A stretch of 64,000 nt of DNA, from assembly GCF_007994225.1 (NCBI RefSeq), contig NZ_VLLL01000005.1:872359-936358 (forward strand), written 5' to 3'. The number at the start of each line of letters is the position of its first letter. Position 1 is the stretch's first letter. A program made the translations under genes and the position numbers. The notes below the pieces were generated by a model that was not told the DNA's origin, did no database searches, and saw nothing but the letters and a program-made list of their open reading frames with translations. Source of the DNA: Stackebrandtia albiflava (lineage in GTDB: Bacteria; Actinomycetota; Actinomycetes; Mycobacteriales; Micromonosporaceae). Of this stretch, positions 33,914 to 43,216 are shown piece after piece.

Positions 33914-36900
33914 CTACTGCAGGCACTCGGCGCCGAGCAGGACCTTCAGGTCGGCGTGCAACGCCGTCGAAGGGGTCACCCGCAGGTCGTCACCGACCTG
34001 CAGCAGCACCGACTCCGGCCCGTTCGTCAACCGCACCCGCACCTGCGCGTCACCCGGATGCGCCGAGAGGACCTGTTTGAGCTGGTCGACCAGGTCGGCG
34101 TTCACCCGGGCCAGCTGCACCGCCAGCGACACCGGGGCCGGTGCGCCCTTGGTGAAGCTGGAGATGTCGAGCAGTTTCATGTCGGCGGCGATGAGCTGCG
34201 GACTGCCCTCCTTCTTGTCGAGCTTGCCCTTGATGCAGCAGACCAGGTCGGGGGCCAGTTGGTCGCCGAAGGCCTCGAACGTCTGCGGGAAGAAGCACAC
34301 CTCGATCGCGCCTGCCAGGTCCTCCAGTGTGGCCTTGCCCCACAGCTTGCCCTTCTTGGTGACCCGTTTCTCCACGGCGGTGAGGATCCCCGCCACCTGT
34401 ACCTGTGCCTGGTCGGCGATGTCGTCGCCGACCAGCGCCGCCACCGGCCGGTCGGCGTGGGACGCCAGCAGCCGCTCGTATCCGTCCAACGGGTGCGACG
34501 ACACGTACAGGCCCAGCATGTCGCGCTCGAACGCGAGGAGTTCCCGGCTGTCCCACTCCTCGGTGGGCACGGTCAGGTCCACGCCGAGCGTGGAGGCCGA
34601 GTCGGCCTCCAGGAGACCGCCGAACAGGTCGTACTGCCCCTTGGCCTCCTCCTTCTTCACGGTCATGACCGCGTCGACCGCCTGTTCGTGGATGGCGGCC
34701 AGGCCCTTGCGGGCGTGGCCGAGACCGTCGAACGCGCCCGCCTTGATCAACGACTCGATGGAACGCTTGTTGCACGCCACCGCGTCCACCTTCGACAGGA
34801 AGTCCTGGAAGTCGGTGTACTTGCCCTTCTCGCGGCGGCGTTCCACGATCGACGACACGACGTTGCCACCGACGTTGCGGATCGCGCCGAGTCCGAACCG
34901 GATGTCCTCACCGACCGCCGAGAACGACCCCAGCGAGTCGTTGACGTCCGGGGACAACACCCGGATGCCCAGCTTGCGGCACTCGGCCAGATAGACGGCC
35001 ATCTTGTCCTTGGAGTCGCCCACCGAGGTGAGCAGCCCGGCCATGTACTCCGGGGTGAAGTTCGCCTTTAGGTAGGCCGTCCAGTACGCGATCATGCCGT
35101 ACGCGACGGCGTGGGACTTGTTGAACGCGTAACCGGCGAACGGCAGGATGGTGTCCCACAGCGTCTTGATGGCGTCCGCGGAGAACTCCTGCGCCTGCAT
35201 ACCGGCTTCGAACAGCGCGAACTGCTCCTCCAGGACCTCCTTCTTCTTCTTACCCATCGCCTTGCGCAGCACGTCGGCCTGGCCAGGGGTGAATCCGGCG
35301 ACCTTCTGCGCGATCTTCATGATCTGCTCCTGGTAGACGATCAGGCCGTAGGTCTCGGCCAGGATCTCCTTGAGCGGTTCGGCCAGCTGCGGATGGATCG
35401 GCGTGATCTCCTGGCGGCCGTTCTTGCGGTCGGCGTAGTCGTTGTGGGCGTTCATGCCCATCGGACCGGGCCGGTACAGGGCGAGGACGGCGGCGATGTC
35501 GTTGAAGTCGGTGGGCTGCATTCGGCGCAGCAGTTCCCGCATCGCCGTGCCGTCCAACTGGAAGACGCCCAGGGTGTCGCCCCGGCTGAGCAGTTCGTAC
35601 GCCTTGGGATCGTCGGTCGACAGGTTGTCGAGATCGACGTCGATGTTCCGGTTCGCCTTGATGAGGTCGATGGCGTCGCCGATGACGGTGAGGTTCCGCA
35701 ACCCCAGGAAGTCCATCTTCAGCAGGCCGATGTCCTCACAGGACGGATAGTCGAAGCCGGTGATGACGGCGCCGTCCTGCGGTCGCGCCCAGATCGGGAT
35801 GACCTCCTTGATCGGCTGGGAGGACAGGATCACCGCGCACGCGTGGACGCCAGGCTGCCGGATCAGTCCCTCCAGGCCGCGGGCGGTCTCGAAGATCTTC
35901 TTGGACGCCGCGTCGTTCTCCAGCAGGGTCCGGACCTCCACCGCCTCGGTGTAGCGCTCGTGAGTCGGATCGACGATCCCGCTGAGTGGGATGTCCTTGC
36001 CCAGCACCGGCGGCGGCATGGCCTTGGAGATCTTGTCGGCGATGGAGAAACCCTCACTGCCGTGCAGGATCCGCGCGGCATCCTTCAACGCCGCCTTCGC
36101 CTTGATGGTCCCGAAGGTCACGACCTGGGCCACCTTGTCGGAACCGTACTTGTCGGCGACGTAGGTGATCATCTCGCCACGGCGGCGGTCGTCGAAGTCG
36201 AGGTCGATGTCGGGCATCGACACGCGCTCGGGGTTGAGGAACCGTTCGAACAGCAGCCCGTGCTCCATCGGGTCGGCGGAGGTGATGCCGACGGCGTACG
36301 ACACCAGCGAACCGACCGCGCTGCCCCGGCCCGGGCCGACCCGGATACCGATCGACCGGGCGTGGTTGCAGATGTCGGCGGTGACGAGGAAGTACCCGGG
36401 GAAGCCCTGTCCGGAGATGACGCTCAACTCGTAGTCGGCGCGTTCCCGGTATCCCGGAGGCAGTCCCTGGGGAAACAGCCGCGCCAGGCCGGCCTCCACC
36501 TCGTGCTTGAGCCAGCTCTCCGCCGTGTGACCCTCGGGGACGTCGAAGCGCGGCATCCGGTCCTGGTGGGCGAACGCCTCGTCGTAGCCCTCGATCATCT
36601 CGGCGACCAGCAGGGTGTTGCGGCAGCCCTCCTGCCACAACTCGTCGGGACGCAGCTCCCGCATCTCGTCGGCCGACCGGAGGTAGTAGCCCTCGCCCTC
36701 GAACTTGAACCGGTTCGGGTCGTCGAGCGTCTTCCCGGACTGGACGCACAGCAGGGCCGCGTGGGCGTCGCGCTGGTCCGCGGTCACGTAGTGGGAGTCG
36801 TTGGTCACCAGCGCCGGCAGGTTCAGCTCCTTGGCGACCCGCGCCAGGTCCTCCCTGACCCGCTTCTCCACGGAGTTGTCGTGCTCCATCAACTCCAGGA

Positions 36901-37456
36901 AGTAGTTCTCGGCACCGAAGATGTCGCGGTAGTCGGCGGCGGCCTTCAACGCCTCGTCGAACTGGCCGAGCCGCAACCGGGTCTGCACCTCACCGCCGGG
37001 GCAGCCGGTCGTGGCGATGATCCCCTCGGCGTGCTCGGCGATCAGAGTGCGGTCCATCCGGGGCTTGTAGTAGTAGCCCTCGATGCTGGCCATGCTCGAC
37101 AGCGTGAACAGGTTGCGCAGACCGGTGGCGTTCCTGGCCAGCATCGTCATGTGGGTGTAGGCGCCGTTACCGGACAGGTCGTCCTCACGCTGATGCGGCT
37201 GCCCCCACGACACCGGCTTCTTGTGGAACCGGTCGTGCGGCGCCAGGTACGCCTCGATACCGATGATCGGCTTGACGCTCGACTTCTTGGCCTGCTGGTA
37301 GAAGCTGTACGCGCCGTACATGTTGCCGTGGTCGGTCATGGCGATCGCCGGCTGCTCCAGCCGTTCCGCCTCCGCGAACAACGGCTTGAGCTGGGCGGCA
37401 CCGTCCAGCATCGAGTACTCGGTGTGAACGTGCAGGTGGACGAAACTGTCGGACAA
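33914..37456 (-). CDS. dnaE: DNA polymerase III alpha subunit DnaE
   Basis: The replicative polymerase, 1180 residues, close to the length of mycobacterial DnaE1. The N-terminal PHP domain begins [16 protein letters not shown] and keeps metal-binding residues associated with its intrinsic proofreading. The polymerase aspartates are in [14 protein letters not shown] (residues about 415-425). Later come the helix-hairpin-helix and OB-fold regions. I chose TTG 37456, which gives [15 protein letters not shown] and has GAGGGG upstream; a GTG at 37495 adds thirteen unconserved residues. Transcribed alone; it precedes the minus-strand convergent terminator at 33874. Confidence 0.95.
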   Translation of the reverse strand: MSDSFVHLHVHTEYSMLDGAAQLKPLFAEAERLEQPAIAMTDHGNMYGAYSFYQQAKKSSVKPIIGIEAYLAPHDRFHKKPVSWGQPHQREDDLSGNGAYTHMTMLARNATGLRNLFTLSSMASIEGYYYKPRMDRTLIAEHAEGIIATTGCPGGEVQTRLRLGQFDEALKAAADYRDIFGAENYFLELMEHDNSVEKRVREDLARVAKELNLPALVTNDSHYVTADQRDAHAALLCVQSGKTLDDPNRFKFEGEGYYLRSADEMRELRPDELWQEGCRNTLLVAEMIEGYDEAFAHQDRMPRFDVPEGHTAESWLKHEVEAGLARLFPQGLPPGYRERADYELSVISGQGFPGYFLVTADICNHARSIGIRVGPGRGSAVGSLVSYAVGITSADPMEHGLLFERFLNPERVSMPDIDLDFDDRRRGEMITYVADKYGSDKVAQVVTFGTIKAKAALKDAARILHGSEGFSIADKISKAMPPPVLGKDIPLSGIVDPTHERYTEAVEVRTLLENDAASKKIFETARGLEGLIRQPGVHACAVILSSQPIKEVIPIWARPQDGAVITGFDYPSCEDIGLLKMDFLGLRNLTVIGDAIDLIKANRNIDVDLDNLSTDDPKAYELLSRGDTLGVFQLDGTAMRELLRRMQPTDFNDIAAVLALYRPGPMGMNAHNDYADRKNGRQEITPIHPQLAEPLKEILAETYGLIVYQEQIMKIAQKVAGFTPGQADVLRKAMGKKKKEVLEEQFALFEAGMQAQEFSADAIKTLWDTILPFAGYAFNKSHAVAYGMIAYWTAYLKANFTPEYMAGLLTSVGDSKDKMAVYLAECRKLGIRVLSPDVNDSLGSFSAVGEDIRFGLGAIRNVGGNVVSSIVERRREKGKYTDFQDFLSKVDAVACNKRSIESLIKAGAFDGLGHARKGLAAIHEQAVDAVMTVKKEEAKGQYDLFGGLLEADSASTLGVDLTVPTEEWDSRELLAFERDMLGLYVSSHPLDGYERLLASHADRPVAALVGDDIADQAQVQVAGILTAVEKRVTKKGKLWGKATLEDLAGAIEVCFFPQTFEAFGDQLAPDLVCCIKGKLDKKEGSPQLIAADMKLLDISSFTKGAPAPVSLAVQLARVNADLVDQLKQVLSAHPGDAQVRVRLTNGPESVLLQVGDDLRVTPSTALHADLKVLLGAECLQ

Positions 37457-37559
37457 CGCGAACCCCTCACCATACGGACTGCCACGAGAGCGCACCGGCT
37501 CCTGACCGACCCCGGCCGGGCGCAGGGAACCAATCTAGTCCTCCCCCTGAGACGCCGGA

Positions 37560-37588
37560 ACCCCCACCGGGTGAGGGGCGGTGGGGGT
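37560..37588 (-). terminator. Terminator after cysteine-rich peptide 1
   Basis: ACCCCCACCG (37560-37569) pairs with CGGTGGGGGT (37579-37588), nine-base loop. It is 65 bp downstream of the first cysteine-rich gene and upstream of dnaE, separating the two transcripts. Confidence 0.65.
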
Positions 37589-37652
37589 GTCGCGGGCCGG
37601 GAGGCGGCACGGAGCCGGCGGCGGACTCCCGCCGCGCCGCCGGCCGCGAGGG

Positions 37653-37838
37653 TCAGATCATGTAGCAGGCGCCGCAGGTGGTCCGGCAGTTGCGCTCGGT
37701 GCAGCACTGCTGCTCCCAGCCCACGCGGCACGGCCGGATGATGCAGTACGGACTGCACTGCACGCCGGCCGCTTCGGCGGACCGTTGCGGGACGAGCCGG
37801 TTCAGCATCCGGTCGCCGACCTTCTTGAGAATCGTCAT
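37653..37838 (-). CDS. Cysteine-rich mini-protein 1 (61 aa), paralogue of 38059-38241
   Basis: A 61-residue protein of unknown family. Residues 1-24 (MTILKKVGDRMLNRLVPQRS plus AEAA) form an amphipathic, leader-like segment rather than a signal peptide. Residues 25-61 hold eight cysteines, at positions 28, 32, 37, 45, 46, 51, 55 and 58, ending CGACYMI. The second peptide aligns without gaps over this 37-residue part. AAGGAG lies eight bases before ATG 37838. A 17-bp box shared with the paralogue is 89 bp upstream and a hairpin follows, so it is its own transcript. It could be a ribosomal peptide precursor, a disulfide-rich secreted peptide or a metal-binding protein. No modification enzyme is adjacent. 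Confidence 0.75.
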   Translation of the reverse strand: MTILKKVGDRMLNRLVPQRSAEAAGVQCSPYCIIRPCRVGWEQQCCTERNCRTTCGACYMI

Positions 37839-37926
37839 GGGAACCACTCCTTGTCGTATGACTCGGGGCGGTCCATGCGGGCCGCCCCGAGCGGTGTGAA
37901 GGGTGCCGCCATCGTCGCCGAGGCCG

Positions 37927-37943
37927 GTTGCAGAAAGTCCGCA
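37927..37943 (-). promoter_or_regulatory. 17-bp box upstream of cysteine-rich peptide 1
   Basis: Read on the minus strand the sequence is TGCGGACTTTCTGCAAC. The copy upstream of the second peptide (38433-38449) differs at one position (TGCCGACTTTCTGCAAC). The start codon is 89 bp downstream. It could be a -35 of an alternative (ECF-type) sigma factor, since GCGACGA follows at promoter-like distance, or an activator site. Confidence 0.6.
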
Positions 37944-38011
37944 TCCGTGTGCGGACACCGTGTTCTCGCGCCCCCCGGACGCCGTGGACGGTGCGAGCGC
38001 GGGCACGGTGA

Positions 38012-38047
38012 CGGCCGGGCCGCCCGGGGAGGCGGGCGGCCCGGCCG
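38012..38047 (-). terminator. Terminator after cysteine-rich peptide 2
   Basis: CGGCCGGGCCGCCC (38012-38025) pairs exactly with GGGCGGCCCGGCCG (38034-38047) around an eight-base loop, eleven bases past the stop of the second peptide gene. It makes the two peptide genes separate transcripts. Confidence 0.8.
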
Positions 38048-38058
38048 GTCGATCGGTG

Positions 38059-38241
38059 TCAGACGACGTAACAGGTGCCGCAGCTGACCCGGCAGTAGCA
38101 GTCCAGGCAGCAGCGCTGCTCCTTGCCGGTGCCGCACTGGCGGTACCAGCACTGCCACGCCTCGGTGCAGCAGGCACCGGCCTCGCCGTTGGGAACCAGC
38201 CAGTCGAGCATGCGATCGCCGACCGCGCGAAATACGGACAT
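38059..38241 (-). CDS. Cysteine-rich mini-protein 2 (60 aa), paralogue of 37653-37838
   Basis: A 60-residue protein. Its start MSVFRAVGDRMLDWLVPNGE matches peptide 1 in VGDRML and LVP. Residues 24-60 carry ten cysteines (24, 25, 31, 36, 44, 45, 48, 50, 54, 57) and end CGTCYVV. Over the 37-residue core, 14 positions are identical to peptide 1, seven of them Cys (core positions 8, 13, 21, 22, 27, 31 and 34). The extra cysteines are unique, keeping an even number in each protein, as expected if they form disulfides. GAAAGG precedes ATG 38241. The core is also aromatic-rich (W29, W32, Y33). Function unknown. Confidence 0.75.
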   Translation of the reverse strand: MSVFRAVGDRMLDWLVPNGEAGACCTEAWQCWYRQCGTGKEQRCCLDCYCRVSCGTCYVV

Positions 38242-38432
38242 GAGTGGCCTTTCGTTGGTCGCGAGGACGGGAGGCCTCTCGCATCTGAGGGACGCGTACC
38301 TCCTCGACCGCCGCCGGCGGGAGGCGGCGTCGCCCTGACCGCCGCGTCCCCCGGTGAGCGGGGGGCGGTGCCGGCCTCGTCCCCGCGTGAGGATCGGACC
38401 TCCACACGATAGAAGCCTTTCGATGCAGCGGA

Positions 38433-38449
38433 GTTGCAGAAAGTCGGCA
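38433..38449 (-). promoter_or_regulatory. 17-bp box upstream of cysteine-rich peptide 2
   Basis: Minus strand TGCCGACTTTCTGCAAC, identical at 16 of 17 positions to the box at 37927-37943. GCATCGA follows where the first copy has GCGACGA. The box is 192 bp from the start codon here against 89 bp for peptide 1, so it is likely a promoter element with a longer leader, not a translation signal. Confidence 0.6.
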
Positions 38450-38564
38450 GCCGATCCCTCGCGCAGGGTGACGACGCCGGTCGGCGGCAGCGCCCTCCCG
38501 CGACGCCTCGACGCGGGGCATACTGGGCCGTCCGGTGACCGACCACTACCCACAGGATGCGCCG

Positions 38565-41500
38565 ATGCATGACGACCGCCAACTCATCGAGGGCCGGGTC
38601 TCCCGGATATTGCGGGAGAGGATCCGGCCGGCCGTCCACGGCACGGCGGTGCCGCTTGAGGTGCGTGTCTGGCACGCGCCCGGCGAACCGGTGCCGCCCG
38701 GTGAGGCCGTCGCACAGGAGTACACGCCCGCGTCCGTGGGGGACGCGTGGGGGCCGCCGTGGGGGACCAGTTGGTTCGAGTTCACCGGCACCGTTCCCGC
38801 CGAGTGGAGTGACCGCACCGTGGAGGCGGTCGTGGACCTCGGTTTCACCGGTGACGGACCCGGTTTCACCGCCGAGGGCCTGGTGTACCGGCCGGACGGT
38901 ACGGCGGTGAAGGGCCTGCATCCCCGCAACCACTGGGTCGCTATCGACGACCGGGTCCGTGACGGCGACCGCGTCCGGTTCTTCGTCGAGGCCGCCGCCA
39001 ACCCGGTGATCGCCGGACCCGTCACACCTCTGGGCGACAAGGCCACCGCCGGGGACGCACCGCTCTACCGGTTGGCCCGCGCCGATCTCGCCGTGTTCGA
39101 CACCCCGGTCTGGGAACTGCTGCAGGACGTCGAGGTACTGGACGAACTGATGCGGGAACTGCCGCTGGACCAGCCACGCCGCTGGGAGATCCTGCGCCGG
39201 TTGGGCGAGGCGATGGACGTCCTCGACCTCACCGACGTCTCGGGCAGCGCCGCGCGGGTGCGTGAGGTGCTGGCCCCCGCGCTGGCCGCCCCGGCGGCGG
39301 CCTCGGCGCACCGGCTCTCCGCGATCGGGCACGCCCACATCGACTCGGCGTGGCTGTGGCCGTTGCGGGAGACGGTGCGCAAGGTCGCCCGTACCGCCTC
39401 GAACGTGGTGAACCTGATGGACGACCACCCCGAGTTCAAGTTCGCCATGTCGCAGGCGCAGCAGTTGGCGTGGATCCAGGAGCACCGGCCGGACGTGTTC
39501 GCGCGGGTGAAGGAGAAGATCGCCGACGGCCGGTTCATCCCGGTCGGCGGCATGTGGGTCGAGTCCGACACCAACATGCCCGGTTCCGAGGCCATGGCCC
39601 GGCAGTTCGTCCACGGCAAACGGTACTTCCTGGAGCAGTTCGGCATCGAGACCCGGGAGGTCTGGCTGCCGGACTCCTTCGGATACTCGGCGGCGCTGCC
39701 CCAACTGGTGGCGCTGTCGGGCTCGACGTGGTTCCTCACCCAGAAGATCTCCTGGTCGGCCACCAACCCGTTCCCGCACCACACCTTCTGGTGGGAGGGC
39801 ATCGACGGCACCAGGGTGTTCACGCACTTCCCGCCGATCGACACCTACAACGCCGAGTTCACCGGCAGGCAGCTCGCCCACGCCGTGGCCAACTTCCGGG
39901 ACAAGGGCGCGGCGACCCGTTCACTGGTGCCGTTCGGGCACGGCGACGGCGGTGGCGGCCCGACCAGGGAGATGCTGGCCAGGGCCGCGCGGCTGCGGAA
40001 CCTGGAGGGTTCGCCCAGGGTCGAGATCGAGGCACCGGAGGAGTTCTTCGCCGCCGCGCACCAGGAGAACCCCGAAGCGCCCGTGTGGGTGGGGGAGCTG
40101 TACCTGGAACTGCACCGGGGCACCTACACCTCGCAGGCGCGCACCAAGCAGGGCAACCGGCGCAGTGAGCACCTGCTGCGGGAGGCCGAGCTGTGGGCGG
40201 CGACGGCCGCCGTCCACACCGGATACGAGTACCCGTACGACGCACTCGACCGGCTGTGGAAGACCGTCCTTCTCCACCAGTTCCACGACATCCTTCCCGG
40301 GTCGTCGATCGCGTGGGTGCATCAGGAGGCCGCCCGCACCTACGCGGCGGTCGCCGAGGAGCTGACCGGCATCGTGGAGTCGGCGCAGCGGGCGCTCGCC
40401 GGTGAGGGCGACCGGACCCTGGTGTTCAACGCCGCACCCCACGCCCGTTCCGGCATCGCCGCGGGTGCCGCCGGGGAACGGGTGCCCGCCGGGGAACCGG
40501 TGGTCGTCACCGACGACGCGGAGGGCGCCTGGACCATCGACAACGGACTCGTCCGGGTGGTCGTGGACGCGCGCGGGCTGGTGGTCTCGGTCGTGGACCT
40601 GCGTGACGGCCGTGAGGCGGTGCCACCGGGCGAGGTCGTCAACCTGTTGCAGATCCACCCCGACCTGCCGAACTACTGGGACGCCTGGGACGTGGACTCG
40701 TTCTACCGCAACCGGGTGACCGACCTGGTCGACGTGGAGGCGATCGGCCTCGACTACGTCAGCCACGACAAGGTGACCCTGGGCGTGGAACGGCGTTTCG
40801 GCGCCTCGACGGTGACGCAGACGATCACCCTGTCGGCCGGTTCGGACCGGGTCGACTTCACCACCGAGGTGGACTGGCACGAGACCGAGACGATCCTCAA
40901 GGCGGCGTTCCCGTTGGACGTCCGCGCAGAGACCAGCGCCTCGGAGATCCAGTTCGGCCACCTGCACCGGCCCACGCACACCAACACCAGTTGGGAGGCC
41001 GCCAAGTTCGAGATCTGCGCGCACCGCTTCGTCCACGTCGCGGAGCCGGGATGGGGCGCGGCCGTCGTCAACGACTCCAACTACGGCCACGACGTGACCC
41101 GGACGGTCCGCGCCGACGGCGGCACCACCACGACGGTCCGGTTGTCGCTGCTCCGCGCTCCCCGCTTCCCGGATCCGGTGGCGGACCAGGGAGTCCACCG
41201 GTTCGGGTACGGCCTGGTGCCGGGGGCCGACATCCCCGCGGCGGTACGCCACGGCCACTGGATCAACCTGCCCGAACGGAGACTGCGCGGGGCCGGGCCG
41301 GTGGCTCCACTGGTGACGGTCGACGACGCGCGGGTCGTGGCGTCGGCGGTGAAGCTCTCCGACGACGGAGCGGGCGACGTGGTGGTGCGGCTGTACGAGG
41401 CCGCCGGAGGCCGTGCCGAGACGGCGGTGCGCCTCGGGGTTCCGGTGGCGTCGGCACACGTGACCGATCTGCTGGAACGTCCCGTGGAGGACGGTGAGCT

Positions 41501-41576
41501 GGAGGTCACCGACGACGCGGTCACGTTGCGGCTGCGGCCCTTCCAGATCACGACCGTCCGGTTCCGGCGCGCCTGA
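38565..41576 (+). CDS. GH38 alpha-mannosidase
   Basis: A 1003-residue cytoplasmic retaining mannosidase, full length for the bacterial GH38 group. The zinc-site region is SAIGHAHIDSAWLWPLRET, and the catalytic nucleophile is the Asp in EVWLPDSFGYSAALPQL. Middle and C-terminal beta domains follow (VVDARGLVVSVVDLRDGREA, LLRAPRFPDPVADQG). It would trim alpha-mannosides taken up as oligosaccharides. I chose ATG 38565 (MHDDR), which matches relatives; GTG 38535 adds ten residues. A terminator follows, so the sugar transporter operon downstream is a separate unit. Confidence 0.92.
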   Translation: MHDDRQLIEGRVSRILRERIRPAVHGTAVPLEVRVWHAPGEPVPPGEAVAQEYTPASVGDAWGPPWGTSWFEFTGTVPAEWSDRTVEAVVDLGFTGDGPGFTAEGLVYRPDGTAVKGLHPRNHWVAIDDRVRDGDRVRFFVEAAANPVIAGPVTPLGDKATAGDAPLYRLARADLAVFDTPVWELLQDVEVLDELMRELPLDQPRRWEILRRLGEAMDVLDLTDVSGSAARVREVLAPALAAPAAASAHRLSAIGHAHIDSAWLWPLRETVRKVARTASNVVNLMDDHPEFKFAMSQAQQLAWIQEHRPDVFARVKEKIADGRFIPVGGMWVESDTNMPGSEAMARQFVHGKRYFLEQFGIETREVWLPDSFGYSAALPQLVALSGSTWFLTQKISWSATNPFPHHTFWWEGIDGTRVFTHFPPIDTYNAEFTGRQLAHAVANFRDKGAATRSLVPFGHGDGGGGPTREMLARAARLRNLEGSPRVEIEAPEEFFAAAHQENPEAPVWVGELYLELHRGTYTSQARTKQGNRRSEHLLREAELWAATAAVHTGYEYPYDALDRLWKTVLLHQFHDILPGSSIAWVHQEAARTYAAVAEELTGIVESAQRALAGEGDRTLVFNAAPHARSGIAAGAAGERVPAGEPVVVTDDAEGAWTIDNGLVRVVVDARGLVVSVVDLRDGREAVPPGEVVNLLQIHPDLPNYWDAWDVDSFYRNRVTDLVDVEAIGLDYVSHDKVTLGVERRFGASTVTQTITLSAGSDRVDFTTEVDWHETETILKAAFPLDVRAETSASEIQFGHLHRPTHTNTSWEAAKFEICAHRFVHVAEPGWGAAVVNDSNYGHDVTRTVRADGGTTTTVRLSLLRAPRFPDPVADQGVHRFGYGLVPGADIPAAVRHGHWINLPERRLRGAGPVAPLVTVDDARVVASAVKLSDDGAGDVVVRLYEAAGGRAETAVRLGVPVASAHVTDLLERPVEDGELEVTDDAVTLRLRPFQITTVRFRRA

Positions 41577-41590
41577 CCTCTTCGGACGAT

Positions 41591-41630
41591 CGCGGGTCTC
41601 CCGTCTCCGCAACGAGACCGGAGACCCGCG
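41591..41630 (+). terminator. Terminator after the alpha-mannosidase gene
   Basis: CGCGGGTCTCC (41591-41601) pairs with GGAGACCCGCG (41620-41630), and the inner GTCTC/GAGAC extends the stem. It begins 15 bases after the stop codon. Confidence 0.8.
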
Positions 41631-41657
41631 TACGTCTTCCGGTTCCCCGGCGATCGG

Positions 41658-41689
41658 TTGACACGGCATAGGGGGGTGACTATCGTCAC
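41658..41689 (+). promoter_or_regulatory. Consensus promoter with overlapping operator for the sugar ABC operon
   Basis: TTGACA (41658-41663), a 17-bp spacer and TATCGT (41681-41686) form the best housekeeping promoter in the window. GTGAC (41676-41680) and GTCAC (41685-41689) make an inverted repeat around TATC that covers the -10, suggesting repression, perhaps by a LacI-type regulator encoded elsewhere. Transcription would start near 41692, about 75 bases before the first gene. Confidence 0.7.
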
Positions 41690-41767
41690 TCCAGCGACAC
41701 CGCCAGGCGGACGCCCTCCACGTACAACCGCCGGTCCGACGGTGCGCCCGAACCGTGAGGAACCGCC

Positions 41768-43216
41768 ATGCGAGGATCGATCCGCCCCGGTGCCAGCTCG
41801 CGCCGCGCCAGAACCTTCACACTCGTCACCGGCCTGTCGATGGTGTCGGTGCTCGCCGCCGGATGCCTGGGCGGCGGCGGTGAGGAGTCGGCAGGCGACC
41901 CCGACCGGAACGCCGACGCCACCGAGTTCACCCTGACCATCACCAGCAACGCGATCAAGGGCGGCAAGAACTCCGAGGGCGCCACCTGGATCGAGGACTA
42001 CGTCATCCCCGAGTTCGAACGCATCCAGGCCGAGAAGGGCGTCACCGCGAACGTCGAGTTCGCGCCGGTGGGGGTCGACGACGCCGACTACAAGAGCAGC
42101 CTCGGCCTCGACCTGGAGACCGGCAAGGGCGCCGACATCATCGACATCGACGGGATCTGGGTCGGTGAGTTCGCCGAGTCCGGGTTCATCGCACCGCTGG
42201 ACGACGTGGTGGGCGTCGAGGCGGTGTCCGCATGGGACGGTTGGGGTCAGATCCAGGAGTCGGTGCAGCAGAACGCCTCCTACAACGGTGAACGCTACGG
42301 CGTCCCCACCGGCACCGACGGCCGGGTGATCTTCTACAACAAGGACGTCTTCGAGGCCGCCGGACTGCCCACCGACTGGCAGCCCACGAGCTGGCAGGAG
42401 ATCCTGGAGGCCGCCGAGACGATCAAGGCCGAGTCGCCCGACGTGATCCCGTTGCAGCTCAACGCGGGCACCGCCATGGGCGAGGCCACCACCATGCAGG
42501 GCTTCCTCCCGCTGCTGGCCGGCGCGGGAGCCGAGATCCATGCCGACGACAAGTGGCAGGGCGACACCGAGGCGGTACGGCAGGTACTGGAGGTGTACGA
42601 GACGGTGTACGGCACCGGACTGGGCGACCCGACGCTGCAACAGGAGGCCAAGGGACGAGACCGCTCCTTCCAGCTGTTCGCCGAGGGCGAGGTCGGCATG
42701 CTGCTGGAGAGCGACTACTTCTGGCGCTCGGTCGTCAACCCCGACCAGGGCGTCGCCCCGATGGAGAACCGGGACGAGGTGGTCGGGTACGCCAAGATCC
42801 CCGCCGTGACACCGGGAGCCGGTGTCGGAGGACAGGACTTCGTGTCCATGTCCGGTGGCTCGGCGCGGGTCATCAACCCGAACACCGAGTACCCGCAGCA
42901 GGCGTGGGAACTGCTCCAGTTCATGAACTCGGCGGAGGCGACGAAGGAACAGGTCGCCGGTTCGCCCCGCATCACCCACCGCGACGACGTCAACGCCGAG
43001 GTCCTGAGCGGTGACCCCATGCTGACGTTCATCGCCGAGGAGGTGGTGCCGTTGACGCTGTTCCGGCCCGGCCGCCTCGAATACGTCGACGTGTCCATCG
43101 CCGTCCAGGAGGCCACCTACGCGGTCGTGGAGGGCGCCACCGCCGCCGAGGCGGCGCAGCAGTACCAGGCGGCACTGGAGGACGTGGTGGATGCCGGTGC
43201 CATCGCGACGGGATGA
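41768..43216 (+). CDS. CUT1 sugar-binding lipoprotein
   Basis: A 482-residue family 1 solute-binding protein. The signal peptide ends at lipobox LAAGC (residues about 31-35), followed by a Gly/Glu linker. The mature part has FTLTITSNAIKGGKNSEGA, GIWVGEFAESGFIAPLDD, YGVPTGTDGRVIFYNKDVFE and QAWELLQFMNSAEATKEQ, standard for maltose/glycerol-phosphate-type binding proteins. It is the first gene of a five-gene operon; its end overlaps the permease start by 26 bases. Substrate unknown; the neighbours hint at a mannoside or a phosphorylated sugar. Confidence 0.88.
   Translation: MRGSIRPGASSRRARTFTLVTGLSMVSVLAAGCLGGGGEESAGDPDRNADATEFTLTITSNAIKGGKNSEGATWIEDYVIPEFERIQAEKGVTANVEFAPVGVDDADYKSSLGLDLETGKGADIIDIDGIWVGEFAESGFIAPLDDVVGVEAVSAWDGWGQIQESVQQNASYNGERYGVPTGTDGRVIFYNKDVFEAAGLPTDWQPTSWQEILEAAETIKAESPDVIPLQLNAGTAMGEATTMQGFLPLLAGAGAEIHADDKWQGDTEAVRQVLEVYETVYGTGLGDPTLQQEAKGRDRSFQLFAEGEVGMLLESDYFWRSVVNPDQGVAPMENRDEVVGYAKIPAVTPGAGVGGQDFVSMSGGSARVINPNTEYPQQAWELLQFMNSAEATKEQVAGSPRITHRDDVNAEVLSGDPMLTFIAEEVVPLTLFRPGRLEYVDVSIAVQEATYAVVEGATAAEAAQQYQAALEDVVDAGAIATG

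Noticed and set aside
37456-37495. GTG 37495 as the dnaE start
   Set aside because: The 13 extra residues are not conserved, and TTG 37456 gives the usual N-terminus with a ribosome-binding site.
37600-38560. Lanthipeptide or other RiPP cluster around the cysteine-rich peptides
   Set aside because: No lanthionine synthetase, radical SAM enzyme, YcaO protein, protease or dedicated exporter is encoded beside them; the flanks are dnaE and an alpha-mannosidase gene.
37653-39881. Very long minus-strand frame (742 codons) ending in peptide 1
   Set aside because: Its N-terminal 680 residues are antisense to the GH38 gene. The true coding part is the 61-residue end with its own ribosome-binding site at 37838.
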